A DNA stretch of 58,165 nt from Phycisphaerales bacterium (lineage in GTDB: Bacteria; Planctomycetota; Phycisphaerae; Phycisphaerales; SM1A02): NCBI GenBank assembly GCA_020345805.1, contig CP070772.1, forward strand, positions 1,673,021 through 1,731,185. Direction: 5' to 3'. The number at the start of each line of letters is the position of its first letter. Positions within the stretch are counted from its first letter, which is position 1. Positions 17,259-26,040 of the stretch are shown piece after piece. The notes under the pieces are model-generated. The model made no database searches and was not told the DNA's origin. It saw only the letters and a list, made by a program, of their open reading frames with translations. The translations under genes were made by a program, and so were the position numbers.

Positions 17259-18395
17259 CTACAGGATTCGCTGCGCGCGGGGATATGAACCCAGTACCTT
17301 CAGCGATACGCAGTGACTTCGGGCCCCCACGATCACCGCGGCCATCGAAGGATCATTACGGTGCGCTTCGCAGTCTATGAAGAACATGTATTCCCAGTTG
17401 GTGCGACCGCTGGGGCGCTTGTCGATGTGGCTGAGATTTATGTTCGCGTCTCGGAACACTCCCAGCACATCCACCAGAGCACCGGGCTTGTGGGCGGTCA
17501 CGAACATGATGCTCGTTTTGTCATCGCCGGTTGGCTTGGCTGATTCTTTCGCGATGATGAGGAAGCGGGTAATGTTGTTGGGCTTGTCCTCGATATGCTC
17601 GAACAGCGGCTTCACGCCGTAAATCTCCCCGGCCAGATAAGATCCGATCGCCGCGGCGTTGGGTTCGTCGGCGGCGTGTTGAACCGCCCGGGAGGAACTT
17701 GCCGTCGGCACTCGCTCGGCCTCCGGATAATGCATCGACAGCCAGCGCCGGCACTGGCTGAAGACCTGCGGCTTGGAGTAGATTCGCGTTATCTCGTTGC
17801 CCGGACAGTTCGCCAGAAGGTTCTGCCTTACTTCGATAAGAGCCTCGGCGCAGATGGCGACATCATGTTCCTGGAATGCGTCGAGCGTGTCGGTTATGCC
17901 GCCGCCGATGGAGTTCTCGTACGGCACCAGGCCGTAGTTGCAGCGGCCTGCGCCGACTTCCTCGAACACGTGATCAATCTCGTGCAGGTCATCCAGTTCA
18001 ACCGAGGAACCGAAGTGGCGAACGGCGGCAACGTGGCTGAAGGATCCGGGTGGACCGAGATACCCGACCCGCAGCGGCATTTCCAGCATGAAACCACCCG
18101 ACATCAGCTCCCGATAAACCGCCTCGATCGTGCGGTCCGGCAGTGGGCCCGGATTCATCGCAAGAGCCCTCTCCAGCACTTCCCGCTCACGATGAGGCGC
18201 ATAGACGGGGGAGCCGCTGACCCTCTTGTTCTTGCCGATCTCCGCGACGACCCGCGCGCGTTCACTCAACGTCTCTACGAGCCTGCGGTCGATGTCGTCG
18301 ATACGCTCGCGCAGCGAGCTCAGGATTCCCTCACCGCCCTCGGCGGGATCGGGCGGGGTATCAGAATGTGCGTGTCGGGTTTGGTCGTCAGACAT
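17259..18395 (-). CDS. pheA: Bifunctional chorismate mutase/prephenate dehydratase
   Basis: Converts chorismate to prephenate and on to phenylpyruvate for phenylalanine synthesis. The 378-residue protein has a chorismate mutase domain at about residues 22-105 (RIDDIDRRLVETLSERARVV), then prephenate dehydratase from VGYLGPPGSFSH with the VPYENSIGG loop, and a C-terminal ACT domain (HKPGALVDVLGVF) for Phe feedback. The ACT motif usually read as ESRP is HIDKRPS here, so inhibition may differ. The frame runs open to 18512, but ATG 18395 gives the normal N-terminus. Convergent with rplI. Confidence 0.95.
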   Translation of the reverse strand: MSDDQTRHAHSDTPPDPAEGGEGILSSLRERIDDIDRRLVETLSERARVVAEIGKNKRVSGSPVYAPHREREVLERALAMNPGPLPDRTIEAVYRELMSGGFMLEMPLRVGYLGPPGSFSHVAAVRHFGSSVELDDLHEIDHVFEEVGAGRCNYGLVPYENSIGGGITDTLDAFQEHDVAICAEALIEVRQNLLANCPGNEITRIYSKPQVFSQCRRWLSMHYPEAERVPTASSSRAVQHAADEPNAAAIGSYLAGEIYGVKPLFEHIEDKPNNITRFLIIAKESAKPTGDDKTSIMFVTAHKPGALVDVLGVFRDANINLSHIDKRPSGRTNWEYMFFIDCEAHRNDPSMAAVIVGARSHCVSLKVLGSYPRAQRIL

Positions 18396-18617
18396 GTCGG
18401 ACCCTCGGACGGCAAGGTAGCACCTCACATCGGCAGCGAAGCCGCAACACTTTGAATCCATCGTGAGGGAGAAGCAATAATCGCCACGGGGATCGAACGT
18501 AGAGGCCACCACGCGTGAGATGCACGACCCAGCCCGGAATCTCCCCCCTCAACCGATCTCACAACGGGGAGGCAACACGACTTCATTCCCCTCGGGACCG
18601 CCGGCCCCGCTCCCCGC

Positions 18618-18995
18618 CTACTCCAGCGACCGGCCTCGCCTCGACACGTAGTGCAGATCCAGGTAGCGGGCCACGTAGTCCAGAATGCTCAAGGCTTCCG
18701 GGATCTCCGGGTTGCTCGTGGGACCCATGGGGTCGAACCGCATCCCGCGGAACCGGTCCACCGCGTCCTGCGTGCTCAGGCCGTACTGAAGCGAGAGGCT
18801 GAAGGCCCGGCAGAAACCCTGGATCAGACCTGACAGCGTCGAGCCTTCCTTGCTCATCTTGATGAAGATCTCCCCCGGCGAGCCGTCCTCGAACAGGCCG
18901 ATGGTCAGATAGCCCTCATGCCCGGCGATGGCGAACTTGTGCGTCACCGATCGGCGCGTCGTCGGCAGGGCCTGTCGTTTGTTGGCAATGACCAT
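18618..18995 (-). CDS. Stand-alone homologue of the NrdJ C-terminal (TSCPD-type) domain
   Basis: The 125-residue product closely resembles the C-terminal part of B12-dependent class II ribonucleotide reductase. It has VTHKFAIAGHEGYLTIG, GEIFIKMSKEGSTLSGLI, LQYGLSTQDAVDRF and a FDPMGPTSNPEIP stretch. In NrdJ this region follows the barrel; here it is a separate gene without the Cys-rich end. The catalytic reductase is not in the window. It could be a split NrdJ subunit, a regulator, or an unrelated use of the fold. ATG 18995 is preferred; a TTG at 19019 is also in frame. Confidence 0.75.
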   Translation of the reverse strand: MVIANKRQALPTTRRSVTHKFAIAGHEGYLTIGLFEDGSPGEIFIKMSKEGSTLSGLIQGFCRAFSLSLQYGLSTQDAVDRFRGMRFDPMGPTSNPEIPEALSILDYVARYLDLHYVSRRGRSLE

Positions 18996-19091
18996 CCATC
19001 CACCCGTCTTCGGAGCCAAAACGGCATTCTACCCGATCCGGCCCCGGACGCGCCGCCGTATCAGGCCTTTCACCTCAGAACAGATGCATCG

Positions 19092-20087
19092 TCATCCCGG
19101 CCCGGTCATCTCCACAAACGCCCCGGCCCCATCCATCAGCCTACAGACGATCAGGGCCGCGGCGCCGAGTAGGACGATCGCGCCTGCGATGCGCCGCCAG
19201 GACTCCGGCGTCCGCGCCGCTGCCGCCGCGAGCCCGCCCAGCATCAGCAGCAGCGTTCCCTCTACCGCGAACGTCCCGAATCCGTAGGCCACACTGGCGA
19301 TGGGTGGACGCGGCCAGCGGTGCTCGCTCATCATCCATCCATCTGCGACGATGTGATAGACCTCCGGCACGAGCGCGCACAGCGAGATCAGCCCCATCCC
19401 GAAGAGAACGCCGTACGTCGCGGCCCAGCCCCCCAGCCGCACGCAAGCTCCGCCACCCGCGGTCCGCGCCGCCAAGGCGAGGACCACCGTGGCATAGGCC
19501 AGGCTCACGGCGGCAACCCACGGCCGGATCTCGATATCCGAATACAGCGCCACACACCCCTGTCCCGCGGCGCAAAGAACCGCCAGCACCAGTGCCCAGC
19601 CCGTCCGGACCGTTGCGCCGTCCGCGGTCTCATGCTCCGGTCCCGCCCCAGGTGTGTTCATCCACATCAGTACCGCGGCGGCGGCGAAGGTGCACTGGCC
19701 CGTCCACAGCGTCATCTCCCCCGCCGCGCTCTGCAGCAGCAGGATCAGCCCCGCCCCGGTCCAGGCGGCGATGGCCGGCGCCTTCGGCTGACGGTTCTTC
19801 CCACAGTCCAGGCCCGTGATTCCCGCGATCCCCAACGCCAGCAGGCCGCAGGCGACCGGGCCCCCCGCCAGCGACCATCCCACCCCTGCCACCCGCCCCT
19901 CGATCCAGCCCACGTGAAACAGCAAAGGCAGAACAAGGGCGATCGGTCCCCATACATCCAGCACCAGCCCCGCCCCCCCTACGCCCCCCACGCTCCCCAA
20001 CCCCCGCAACACCCGGCGACGAAACAACTCAATCCCCAGCACCGCGAATATCGCCTGCACCAACAGCGGAATCCAGAGCTCGAACAT
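19092..20087 (-). CDS. Multi-pass membrane protein of unknown function
   Basis: Not recognised. The 331-residue protein is almost wholly hydrophobic, with about nine predicted membrane segments separated by short loops, several of them Gly/Ala-rich. The only notable polar stretch is a loop with HIVADGWMMSEHRWPRP before the eighth segment. No transporter or enzyme motif is visible. The start could be ATG 20087 or a GTG at 20105; neither has a strong Shine-Dalgarno. It lies downstream of mfd on the same strand with a gap of about 90 bases on the other side. Confidence 0.65.
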   Translation of the reverse strand: MFELWIPLLVQAIFAVLGIELFRRRVLRGLGSVGGVGGAGLVLDVWGPIALVLPLLFHVGWIEGRVAGVGWSLAGGPVACGLLALGIAGITGLDCGKNRQPKAPAIAAWTGAGLILLLQSAAGEMTLWTGQCTFAAAAVLMWMNTPGAGPEHETADGATVRTGWALVLAVLCAAGQGCVALYSDIEIRPWVAAVSLAYATVVLALAARTAGGGACVRLGGWAATYGVLFGMGLISLCALVPEVYHIVADGWMMSEHRWPRPPIASVAYGFGTFAVEGTLLLMLGGLAAAAARTPESWRRIAGAIVLLGAAALIVCRLMDGAGAFVEMTGPG

Positions 20088-20179
20088 GGCAGAAGATCCA
20101 TCCACTGCCGGGGGTGATCGTCACGGCCCGGCGATCGGGTCGCTTCCGCCAAGAGCATACTGCATGACGTTGTTTGGCG

Positions 20180-23100
20180 CTATTGAGCGGTGACCACATC
20201 CCGGGCTTTCCGCCGCAGGCGCCGGCGCAGCACCGCCAGGAGCGAGTCATCTTCCAGATACTGCTTCGGCGGACGGAAATACACGCTGGACAGGCCTGCC
20301 GCATCCGGCTGCCCCACCACCCGCAGCGATCCCTTCGCCCCGGCCATCTGTTCCTCCAGGTCGCGCGGCCGGGTGGTCTTGAAGATGATGTCGTTCTCGT
20401 GTCGGCTCACGGTGGCGATCCCCAGTTCCGCCGCGGCCAGCCGAATCTCCGCCAGTTCCAGCAGCACTCGCCCGCTGCGGGGCAGGTCGCCGTAGGCGCT
20501 GACGAGATTGCGCTCGATTCTTCCCAGCTCCTCGAAATCGTTGGACGCGCTTATCCGCCGGTACGCGTCCATGCGGCGCGCGTCGGAGGGGATGTATCCC
20601 TTGGGAAGCGAGCCCTCCACTCCGATGTCGATCGTGGTATCCACCGCCCGGATGGTCTTCTGCTTCTTCAGGGCCCGCACCGCCTGCTCCAGCAGTTGGC
20701 AGTACATCTCGTAACCGACCGCAGCAATGTGCCCCGATTGCTCGGCCCCCAACAGATTACCCGCGCCTCGGATCTCCAGGTCCCGCAGGGCGATCTTGAA
20801 CCCCGCCCCCAGCATGGAGAAGCTCTCCAGCGCCCGCATTCGCTTCAATGCCACCTCGCTGATCACGCGATCCGTCGGCAGAAGCAGATAGCAGTATGCC
20901 CGGTGCTTGTAGCGCCCCACCCGCCCGCGAAGCTGGTGAAGTTCCGACAGGCCGAACCGCTGGGCATCGTTGACGAAGATGGTGTTGGCGGTGGGGATGT
21001 CGATGCCCGACTCGATGATCGTGGTGCAGACGAGGATGTCCGCATCGCGTCTGAGGAACTTGAGCATCACCGCTTCAAGCTGCCTCGAGGGCATCTGGCC
21101 GTGACCTACGATCACCCTCGCATTCGGGGCCAGACGCTGGATATCGTCCGCCACGGACTGGATGTTATACACACGGTTGTGCAGGAAGAATATCTGGCCT
21201 TCCCGCGCCAGCTCCCGCTCGATCGCCCGCTTGATCCTTCGGCTGTCGTAACCCAGCACCTCGGTAACGATCGCCCGCCGGTCCAGAGGGGCGGTGGTCA
21301 GCGAGCTGATGTCTCGCAGCCCCAGCAGCGCCATGTGCAGTGTGCGCGGGATGGGCGTGGCGCTCAATGTCATGACGTCGGCGGTCGCCCGGAACTCCAG
21401 CAGCCGCTGCTTGTGCTCGACCCCGAAACGCTGCTCTTCGTCGATGACGACCAATCCAAGATCCGCGAACTTGACATCCCCGCTGAGCAGCCGGTGGGTG
21501 CCAATGATTATGTCAAGCTGGCCCTTCAACAGTCGTTCCACAAGTTCGTTCTGCTCCTTCTTCGTTTTGAACCGGCTGATGGATTCGATCAGGAACGGAT
21601 AATCGGCGAAGCGCTCGCGGAAGGTGCGCTCGTGCTGCTCGGCGAGCACGGTGGTGGGCACCAGGACCGCCACCTGCCGGCCGTACTCGACCGCCTTGAA
21701 CGCGGCGCGGATCGCCACCTCCGTCTTGCCGAAACCCACGTCCCCGCAGATCAGCCGGTCCATGGGCTTGGGATCGGACATGTCCCGCTTGACCGCGACG
21801 ATGCTCGCGAGCTGGTCCTCCGTCTCCTCGTAAGGGAACTCCGCCTCGAACTCCCGCTGCCAGGCGGTGTCGGCGGGGTAGCGAATGCCCGGCAGGGCCT
21901 CCCGCGCGGCCTGAATGCGCAGCATCTCCGAGGCCAGGTCAACCACCGCCTCCGAAACCTTCTCCTTCTGTTTCTTCCACCGCTTTCCCCCGAACGTGGA
22001 CAGCTCCGGCCGGCCCCTGAACGCGCCGATGTACTTCTGCACCAGTTCGATCTTCGGGGCCGGCACATGCAGCTTCGCACCCCGGGCGAATTCCAGGGTC
22101 AGAAACTCCTGCGAGGCCGCCCCGCCCCCGCCGCTCATCGTCCGCAGGCCCAGAAACTTTGCGATCCCGTGATCCCGATGCACCACGTAATCACCCGCCT
22201 CCAGGTCGACGAATGTGTCCAGCGCGCGCGCGGTCGCGATGCGCCTGATCCGACGGCGCGTCTGATACCGGTTCAGCAACTCGTGATAGGGCACCAAGGC
22301 CAACGGCCTGGCGGCAGCATCACCTTCGCCCCACACGAAACCGCGATGCAGGTAATGCGTGATCACCTCCACCGGCGCATCCGGCGTGTGCTCGGCGAGC
22401 AGCTCCCCCATCCGCTGGGCCTCGCCTTGGTTCTGACAGAACACCACGGCATCATGGCCCGCGGCCAGCTCCGCCAGTTCATTCAGCGCGGCGGCAGCGG
22501 ATTCCGCGAAGCCCGGCAGCCCCCCCACGGGCAGTTCCAGCGCCTCGCCCGCCCCGCTCCCGGCACCGCCCGCGGCCTGCCCGCTCATGAACTGATTGAT
22601 GTCCACCACCGCGGCGCAGCGCTCACCCAATCGCTTCATCACCGCGCTGCATTCATCCAGGCCCCCCGCCTCCACTGCCCGCTCCATATAGCTCCGCCCC
22701 TGCTCGGCCAGCTCGATCAGCTCCGCCAGGACGGCTACGGACTCGGCGGGCAGCATATCTGCCAGGTTCACCGTCCCCTCACCGCTGAGAACGTCCTCGC
22801 CCGCCTCACCCACCAGCTCAACCGAATCCAGCCGGCGATCCGAACCCATGGTGTCCAGATCGATCTGGAACAGCCCTTCCACCTCGTCTCCGAAAAGATC
22901 GATGCGGACCGGCTCGCCGCCGGGGGGGAAGATGTCGATGATCCCGCCGCGAATCGCGAACTCGCCCGCCGAATCGATCGTCTCCACCCGCTGGCAGCCG
23001 GCTTCCGTCAGCCATTGCGCCAACTCGCCGCCGTCCAGCGAATCGCCTTTGCGGATCACCCGCATGATTCGCCCCAGCCGCTGCGCCTGCGGAACGCGCT

Positions 23101-23473
23101 GCATCATCGCCTGGACCGGGCAGACGAACACCTGCGGCGGTCGCTCCTCCATCAAAAGCCGCACCACGCTCAGCCGCTCGGCCAAGAGTTCGGGGCTTAT
23201 TGAAGTTTCGCCCGGCAGGACCTCCAGTGCGGGGAACTTCGCCGCCTCTACTCCCAGCGCTTCCAGCTCGTCGATCGCCTCATCCGCCTCATCCAGATGC
23301 GCCACCACCAGGATCAGAGGTCGGCCCAGTTGCCGCTGCAGCGCCGCGGTCAGCAGCACGGTCGATGATCCCACCGACCCCCGGGCCGACACCGCGCCGC
23401 CTCGCGCAATCAACCCGGCCAACCGCCCCACCACCCCATCATTCGCGATTCTCCTGAGCCAATCCGTGCTCAC
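20180..23473 (-). CDS. mfd: Transcription-repair coupling factor
   Basis: Moves RNA polymerase stalled at lesions and recruits UvrA. The 1097-residue protein has the full Mfd layout: UvrB-like N-terminal domains (about 1-330), an RNA polymerase-interaction domain (DTFVDLEAGDYVVHRDHGIAKFLG at about 420), and a RecG-type helicase core with Walker A GDVGFGKTEVA, box VIDEEQRFGV, SATPIPRTL and QLRGRVGR. The C-terminal TRCF domain (GVEGSLPKGYIP) ends it. The start is GTG 23473 with GGGAGGA upstream. A forward ORF of 1009 codons in the same place is its antisense shadow. Confidence 0.97.
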   Translation of the reverse strand: MSTDWLRRIANDGVVGRLAGLIARGGAVSARGSVGSSTVLLTAALQRQLGRPLILVVAHLDEADEAIDELEALGVEAAKFPALEVLPGETSISPELLAERLSVVRLLMEERPPQVFVCPVQAMMQRVPQAQRLGRIMRVIRKGDSLDGGELAQWLTEAGCQRVETIDSAGEFAIRGGIIDIFPPGGEPVRIDLFGDEVEGLFQIDLDTMGSDRRLDSVELVGEAGEDVLSGEGTVNLADMLPAESVAVLAELIELAEQGRSYMERAVEAGGLDECSAVMKRLGERCAAVVDINQFMSGQAAGGAGSGAGEALELPVGGLPGFAESAAAALNELAELAAGHDAVVFCQNQGEAQRMGELLAEHTPDAPVEVITHYLHRGFVWGEGDAAARPLALVPYHELLNRYQTRRRIRRIATARALDTFVDLEAGDYVVHRDHGIAKFLGLRTMSGGGGAASQEFLTLEFARGAKLHVPAPKIELVQKYIGAFRGRPELSTFGGKRWKKQKEKVSEAVVDLASEMLRIQAAREALPGIRYPADTAWQREFEAEFPYEETEDQLASIVAVKRDMSDPKPMDRLICGDVGFGKTEVAIRAAFKAVEYGRQVAVLVPTTVLAEQHERTFRERFADYPFLIESISRFKTKKEQNELVERLLKGQLDIIIGTHRLLSGDVKFADLGLVVIDEEQRFGVEHKQRLLEFRATADVMTLSATPIPRTLHMALLGLRDISSLTTAPLDRRAIVTEVLGYDSRRIKRAIERELAREGQIFFLHNRVYNIQSVADDIQRLAPNARVIVGHGQMPSRQLEAVMLKFLRRDADILVCTTIIESGIDIPTANTIFVNDAQRFGLSELHQLRGRVGRYKHRAYCYLLLPTDRVISEVALKRMRALESFSMLGAGFKIALRDLEIRGAGNLLGAEQSGHIAAVGYEMYCQLLEQAVRALKKQKTIRAVDTTIDIGVEGSLPKGYIPSDARRMDAYRRISASNDFEELGRIERNLVSAYGDLPRSGRVLLELAEIRLAAAELGIATVSRHENDIIFKTTRPRDLEEQMAGAKGSLRVVGQPDAAGLSSVYFRPPKQYLEDDSLLAVLRRRLRRKARDVVTAQ

Positions 23474-23623
23474 AGCCGCTCATCCTCCCAGTCTGCGCGC
23501 AGACTCAACCGCCCGCCCGCAACTGCGGCCGGCCGTGTCCATCGTCTCGGTTGAGCATCATCCTACCCGATCCGCCGCAACCATGCCCGCGCGCGGTGCC
23601 CGCATTCGGTGCCGATCGCACCG

Positions 23624-23944
23624 TCAATCGAGGTGGAACACCTCCTCCAGCGGGATCATGCCCTCATCGGGCCTGCGGCCGTCGAGCGCTTCGAAGAACG
23701 GGGCCATCTCGGCCTGCCACCTGGCATTGATCTCCGTCCCGGCCATGGCGGCCAGCGCGGCGTCGAAGTCATCCGTTTCGAGGTATCCGATGAGCAGCCC
23801 ATCAGGGCGAAGGAACAACGAGTAGTTCCTCCACCCCGCGCTGCGCAATGCATCCAGCATTTCGGGCCAGACCTCCCGGTGACGAGCTTTGTATTCGTCA
23901 AGTCGTTCTTCGCGAACCTTCAGAAGAAACGCCACTCGTTGCAT
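23624..23944 (-). CDS. rhaM: L-rhamnose mutarotase
   Basis: Interconverts alpha and beta anomers of L-rhamnose before isomerisation. The 106-residue product has the family opening RVAFLLKVREERLDEYKARH with the catalytic-type His, the W-P-E-M segment, and the SLFLRPDGLLIGYLE and RWQAEMAPFF blocks. The length is exactly that of the family. ATG 23944 is chosen because GAGGAG precedes it; the longer frame to 24121 has no signal. It is next to a secreted hydrolase gene, which suggests polysaccharide or glycoside use; no other rhamnose genes are seen. Confidence 0.92.
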   Translation of the reverse strand: MQRVAFLLKVREERLDEYKARHREVWPEMLDALRSAGWRNYSLFLRPDGLLIGYLETDDFDAALAAMAGTEINARWQAEMAPFFEALDGRRPDEGMIPLEEVFHLD

Positions 23945-24020
23945 GATGAATCTCCTCGTCGGGTATGCCGGCTGATGTTTCCCGGTCGCTCGCGCCTGCC
24001 GCCGGATAGGGGTGCGGCTC

Positions 24021-25232
24021 CTATCGCGGCTCTGCAACCGCGGACTGCCGGGCAGCCGCAATCGCCGCCAGGGCCGCGGCGTGATCCGCCACCGCGTCCG
24101 CCGGCAGTGGATGCGCCTCATCGATGGCCTGCAACTCCGACCTCTTCAAGATATGCACCGGTGCATCGTCGATCGCACGGTCAGCCGTCAACACCGCTTC
24201 AAGATCCAGGCCGAGCCGGCGGGCGAGGAATCGGCAGGCGGCGGCGCGCTTGCTCGGGCCGTAGTCGTGCCCCTCCTCGGACAGATGGGTCATCGTGCAG
24301 GAATCGGCCGCTCCCAGCGCTTCATATACCGACCGGATATACGGATACTCAACCAGCGGCGTGTTGCGGGTCCAATCCTCACCGCAGGAAACCAGCAGCA
24401 GCGGGCGCGGGGCGATGCACGCGGTGATCTCCACGTTGTTGGTCCGATGGTTCGGCCCGGCGTGGACGGGCAGGCCCGATTCGCACGGGCAGCCCCCGAA
24501 CCAGTGGGCCGAGACCATCACCACCGGCGCCGCCGCGGCCACCCGTTCATCCAGGCAGGCGGCGAGGAACGTCTGCGTCCCCCCGCCGGAATACCCGGTC
24601 ATGGCGATTCGCGTCTCGTCAACATCGGGCAGCCCGCTTACATAGTCCACCGCGCGAATGGAATTCCAGGTTTGCAGGATGGTCGTATCCGGCACGCCGT
24701 GCGGCAGGTAGGTTGTCTCGCCCCAACCCACCATGTCCCAGGCGAGGACCACCGCACCCATCCGGGCCAGCGTCGCGCAGAGGCGCTGATAGTCATGCTG
24801 GAACCTCCCCTCGGGATTGTCGTCGCGCCCCCGGAAATGGCCGTGGGGGCAGAGAACGGACGGGTAAGGTCCCTCCCGTCCCAGCGGCTCATAGAAGTTC
24901 GCCGCCACGTACACGCCTTCGGCCGTCTCCAGCAGCACGTTGGAGACGGCATAGTCGTCGAACTCCCGCCGGTGGTGAAGCGTCGCTGTCACCGGCGGAC
25001 GCGGCTCATCCAGATCCAGATTCAGCACCTCGCGCAGGTGAGTCCGTATCAACCCGGCCCGCTCGCGCCAGCCGTCACCGTCCGACCACGTCTCTCCGCA
25101 AGCCTGCAGCGCTTCGGCGGCAAGAGTCTCATCTATCTCGTGGCGCGGCGGCCAGCGATCATCACTCACCGCCCGCGGCCCGATGAGCGTCACGGACAGC
25201 AAGGCCAGTACGGCGCCATGAGCTGAGTTCAT
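24021..25232 (-). CDS. Exported alpha/beta hydrolase of the acetyl-xylan-esterase/dienelactone type
   Basis: A 403-residue protein with an N-terminal signal peptide (to about residue 23). It carries PSVLCPHGHF (oxyanion region) and VLAWDMVGWGET. The nucleophile elbow is MTGYSGGGTQ, with Ser at about 215. A late EEGHDYGPSKR supplies the likely catalytic His, and PRPLLLVSCGEDWT the Asp strand. Such proteins in planctomycetes are often esterases acting on decorated polysaccharides; the substrate is not known. AAGGAGGA precedes ATG 25232. It lies 76 bases upstream of rhaM on the same strand, so co-transcription is likely. Confidence 0.82.
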   Translation of the reverse strand: MNSAHGAVLALLSVTLIGPRAVSDDRWPPRHEIDETLAAEALQACGETWSDGDGWRERAGLIRTHLREVLNLDLDEPRPPVTATLHHRREFDDYAVSNVLLETAEGVYVAANFYEPLGREGPYPSVLCPHGHFRGRDDNPEGRFQHDYQRLCATLARMGAVVLAWDMVGWGETTYLPHGVPDTTILQTWNSIRAVDYVSGLPDVDETRIAMTGYSGGGTQTFLAACLDERVAAAAPVVMVSAHWFGGCPCESGLPVHAGPNHRTNNVEITACIAPRPLLLVSCGEDWTRNTPLVEYPYIRSVYEALGAADSCTMTHLSEEGHDYGPSKRAAACRFLARRLGLDLEAVLTADRAIDDAPVHILKRSELQAIDEAHPLPADAVADHAAALAAIAAARQSAVAEPR

Positions 25233-25262
25233 GTGAATCCTCCTTCGGCGGGCAGTCGCCGC

Positions 25263-25346
25263 CCGAAAAACGCCCGAAAAACGAACCTGTCCCGTTTTAG
25301 GGCACCGAAAAACGTACCTGTCCCGTTTTTCGGCCCCGTTTTTCGG
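25263..25346. repeat. Cluster of CCGAAAAACG repeats in both orientations
   Basis: Two direct copies of a 25-base unit start at 25274 and 25305 (31-base spacing) and differ at one base: CCGAAAAACG, A or T at the variable site, then ACCTGTCCCGTTTT nearby. CCGAAAAACG also occurs at 25263. The complement CGTTTTTCGG occurs at 25324-25333 and 25337-25346, so the cluster folds into hairpins. It is purely intergenic and resembles REP-type repeats. Confidence 0.7.
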
Positions 25347-25349
25347 CTG

Positions 25350-25670
25350 TTACCGCTCATCGAACTGCAGAAACTCCACCGGCGCGCTGTCGCTGACGAC
25401 GAACGCGACCTTTACACCCTGAGATGGGCGGTTCGGGGCGATGAGGATCTCCTTCCCCACCAGTTCCCGATGAAGATCATCGACCTCAAAAGCCACGTGC
25501 GGAACAGTCTTCACCAGCTCCGGCAAGGGACAGTCCGGCTCAAACCGCATCCATTCGATGCCGCACTGATTCATGTCGGACGGCCTGACATGCACCATGA
25601 ATCCCGGCGGGTACTCCTCCCCGTCACGCGGCCCGCTCGTGGGAATGCCCAGATGATGGTACTTAAGCAT
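25350..25670 (-). CDS. VOC-superfamily (glyoxalase-fold) protein
   Basis: A 106-residue protein with the vicinal-oxygen-chelate pattern. There is an early His in KYHHLGIPT, a central His in VPHVAFEVDDLHREL and a C-terminal Glu in APVEFLQF, which together would bind one metal. The substrate is unknown; in this fold it may be an isomerase, lyase or dioxygenase relative. ATG 25670 has AAGGTG upstream. It follows the ComEA-like gene by 16 bases, as the last gene of a three-gene minus-strand operon. Its stop lies directly next to the repeat cluster. Confidence 0.75.
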   Translation of the reverse strand: MLKYHHLGIPTSGPRDGEEYPPGFMVHVRPSDMNQCGIEWMRFEPDCPLPELVKTVPHVAFEVDDLHRELVGKEILIAPNRPSQGVKVAFVVSDSAPVEFLQFDER

Positions 25671-25686
25671 GAAGATCGCACCTTGT

Positions 25687-26040
25687 TCAGCCGCCTTCGT
25701 CGGCTGATTCAACCACCGCGTACGATCGGATCCGTTCGATCACACTCGGGCCGATCTGTGGAACGCGATCAAGATCCTCCAGGGATGCGAATGTGCCGTG
25801 CTCCTGGCGATCGGCGACGATGCGCTCGGCCAGCCCAGGCCCGATGGCGGGAAGCACCTGCAGCTCATCGACGCTGGCGGTATTGAGGTCGATGCGCATG
25901 TCCGGCCAGGCGGCGCGGCCGGCATCACCCTCCACCGGCCGGCGAACCAGGGCCAGGTAGGCCATTGCCATCAGCCAGCAGAGCATGACCATCAGCAGGA
26001 TTCGAAGCCCCGGAGCCCTCTGGCGTCTGGCGTCGGTCAT
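25687..26040 (-). CDS. ComEA-like membrane-anchored helix-hairpin-helix protein
   Basis: A 117-residue protein with one membrane segment (about 13-33) and a C-terminal double helix-hairpin-helix domain (about 50-112) with IDLNTASVDELQVLPAIGPGLAERIV and VPQIGPSVIERI. This is the layout of ComEA, the DNA receptor of natural competence. In many bacteria without competence the same architecture occurs with unknown function; no other com genes are visible here. The ATG overlaps the stop of the GH10-like gene by four bases, so translation is probably coupled. Confidence 0.85.
   Translation of the reverse strand: MTDARRQRAPGLRILLMVMLCWLMAMAYLALVRRPVEGDAGRAAWPDMRIDLNTASVDELQVLPAIGPGLAERIVADRQEHGTFASLEDLDRVPQIGPSVIERIRSYAVVESADEGG

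Noticed and set aside
20174..23203. Plus-strand open frame of 1009 codons
   Set aside because: It lies entirely antisense to mfd, whose motifs are complete; its own translation is Arg/His/Pro/Gln-rich with no domain, as expected for a GC-driven shadow.
25263..25346. CRISPR array
   Set aside because: Only two full units with a 6-base gap and inverted cores; there are no spacers and no cas genes.
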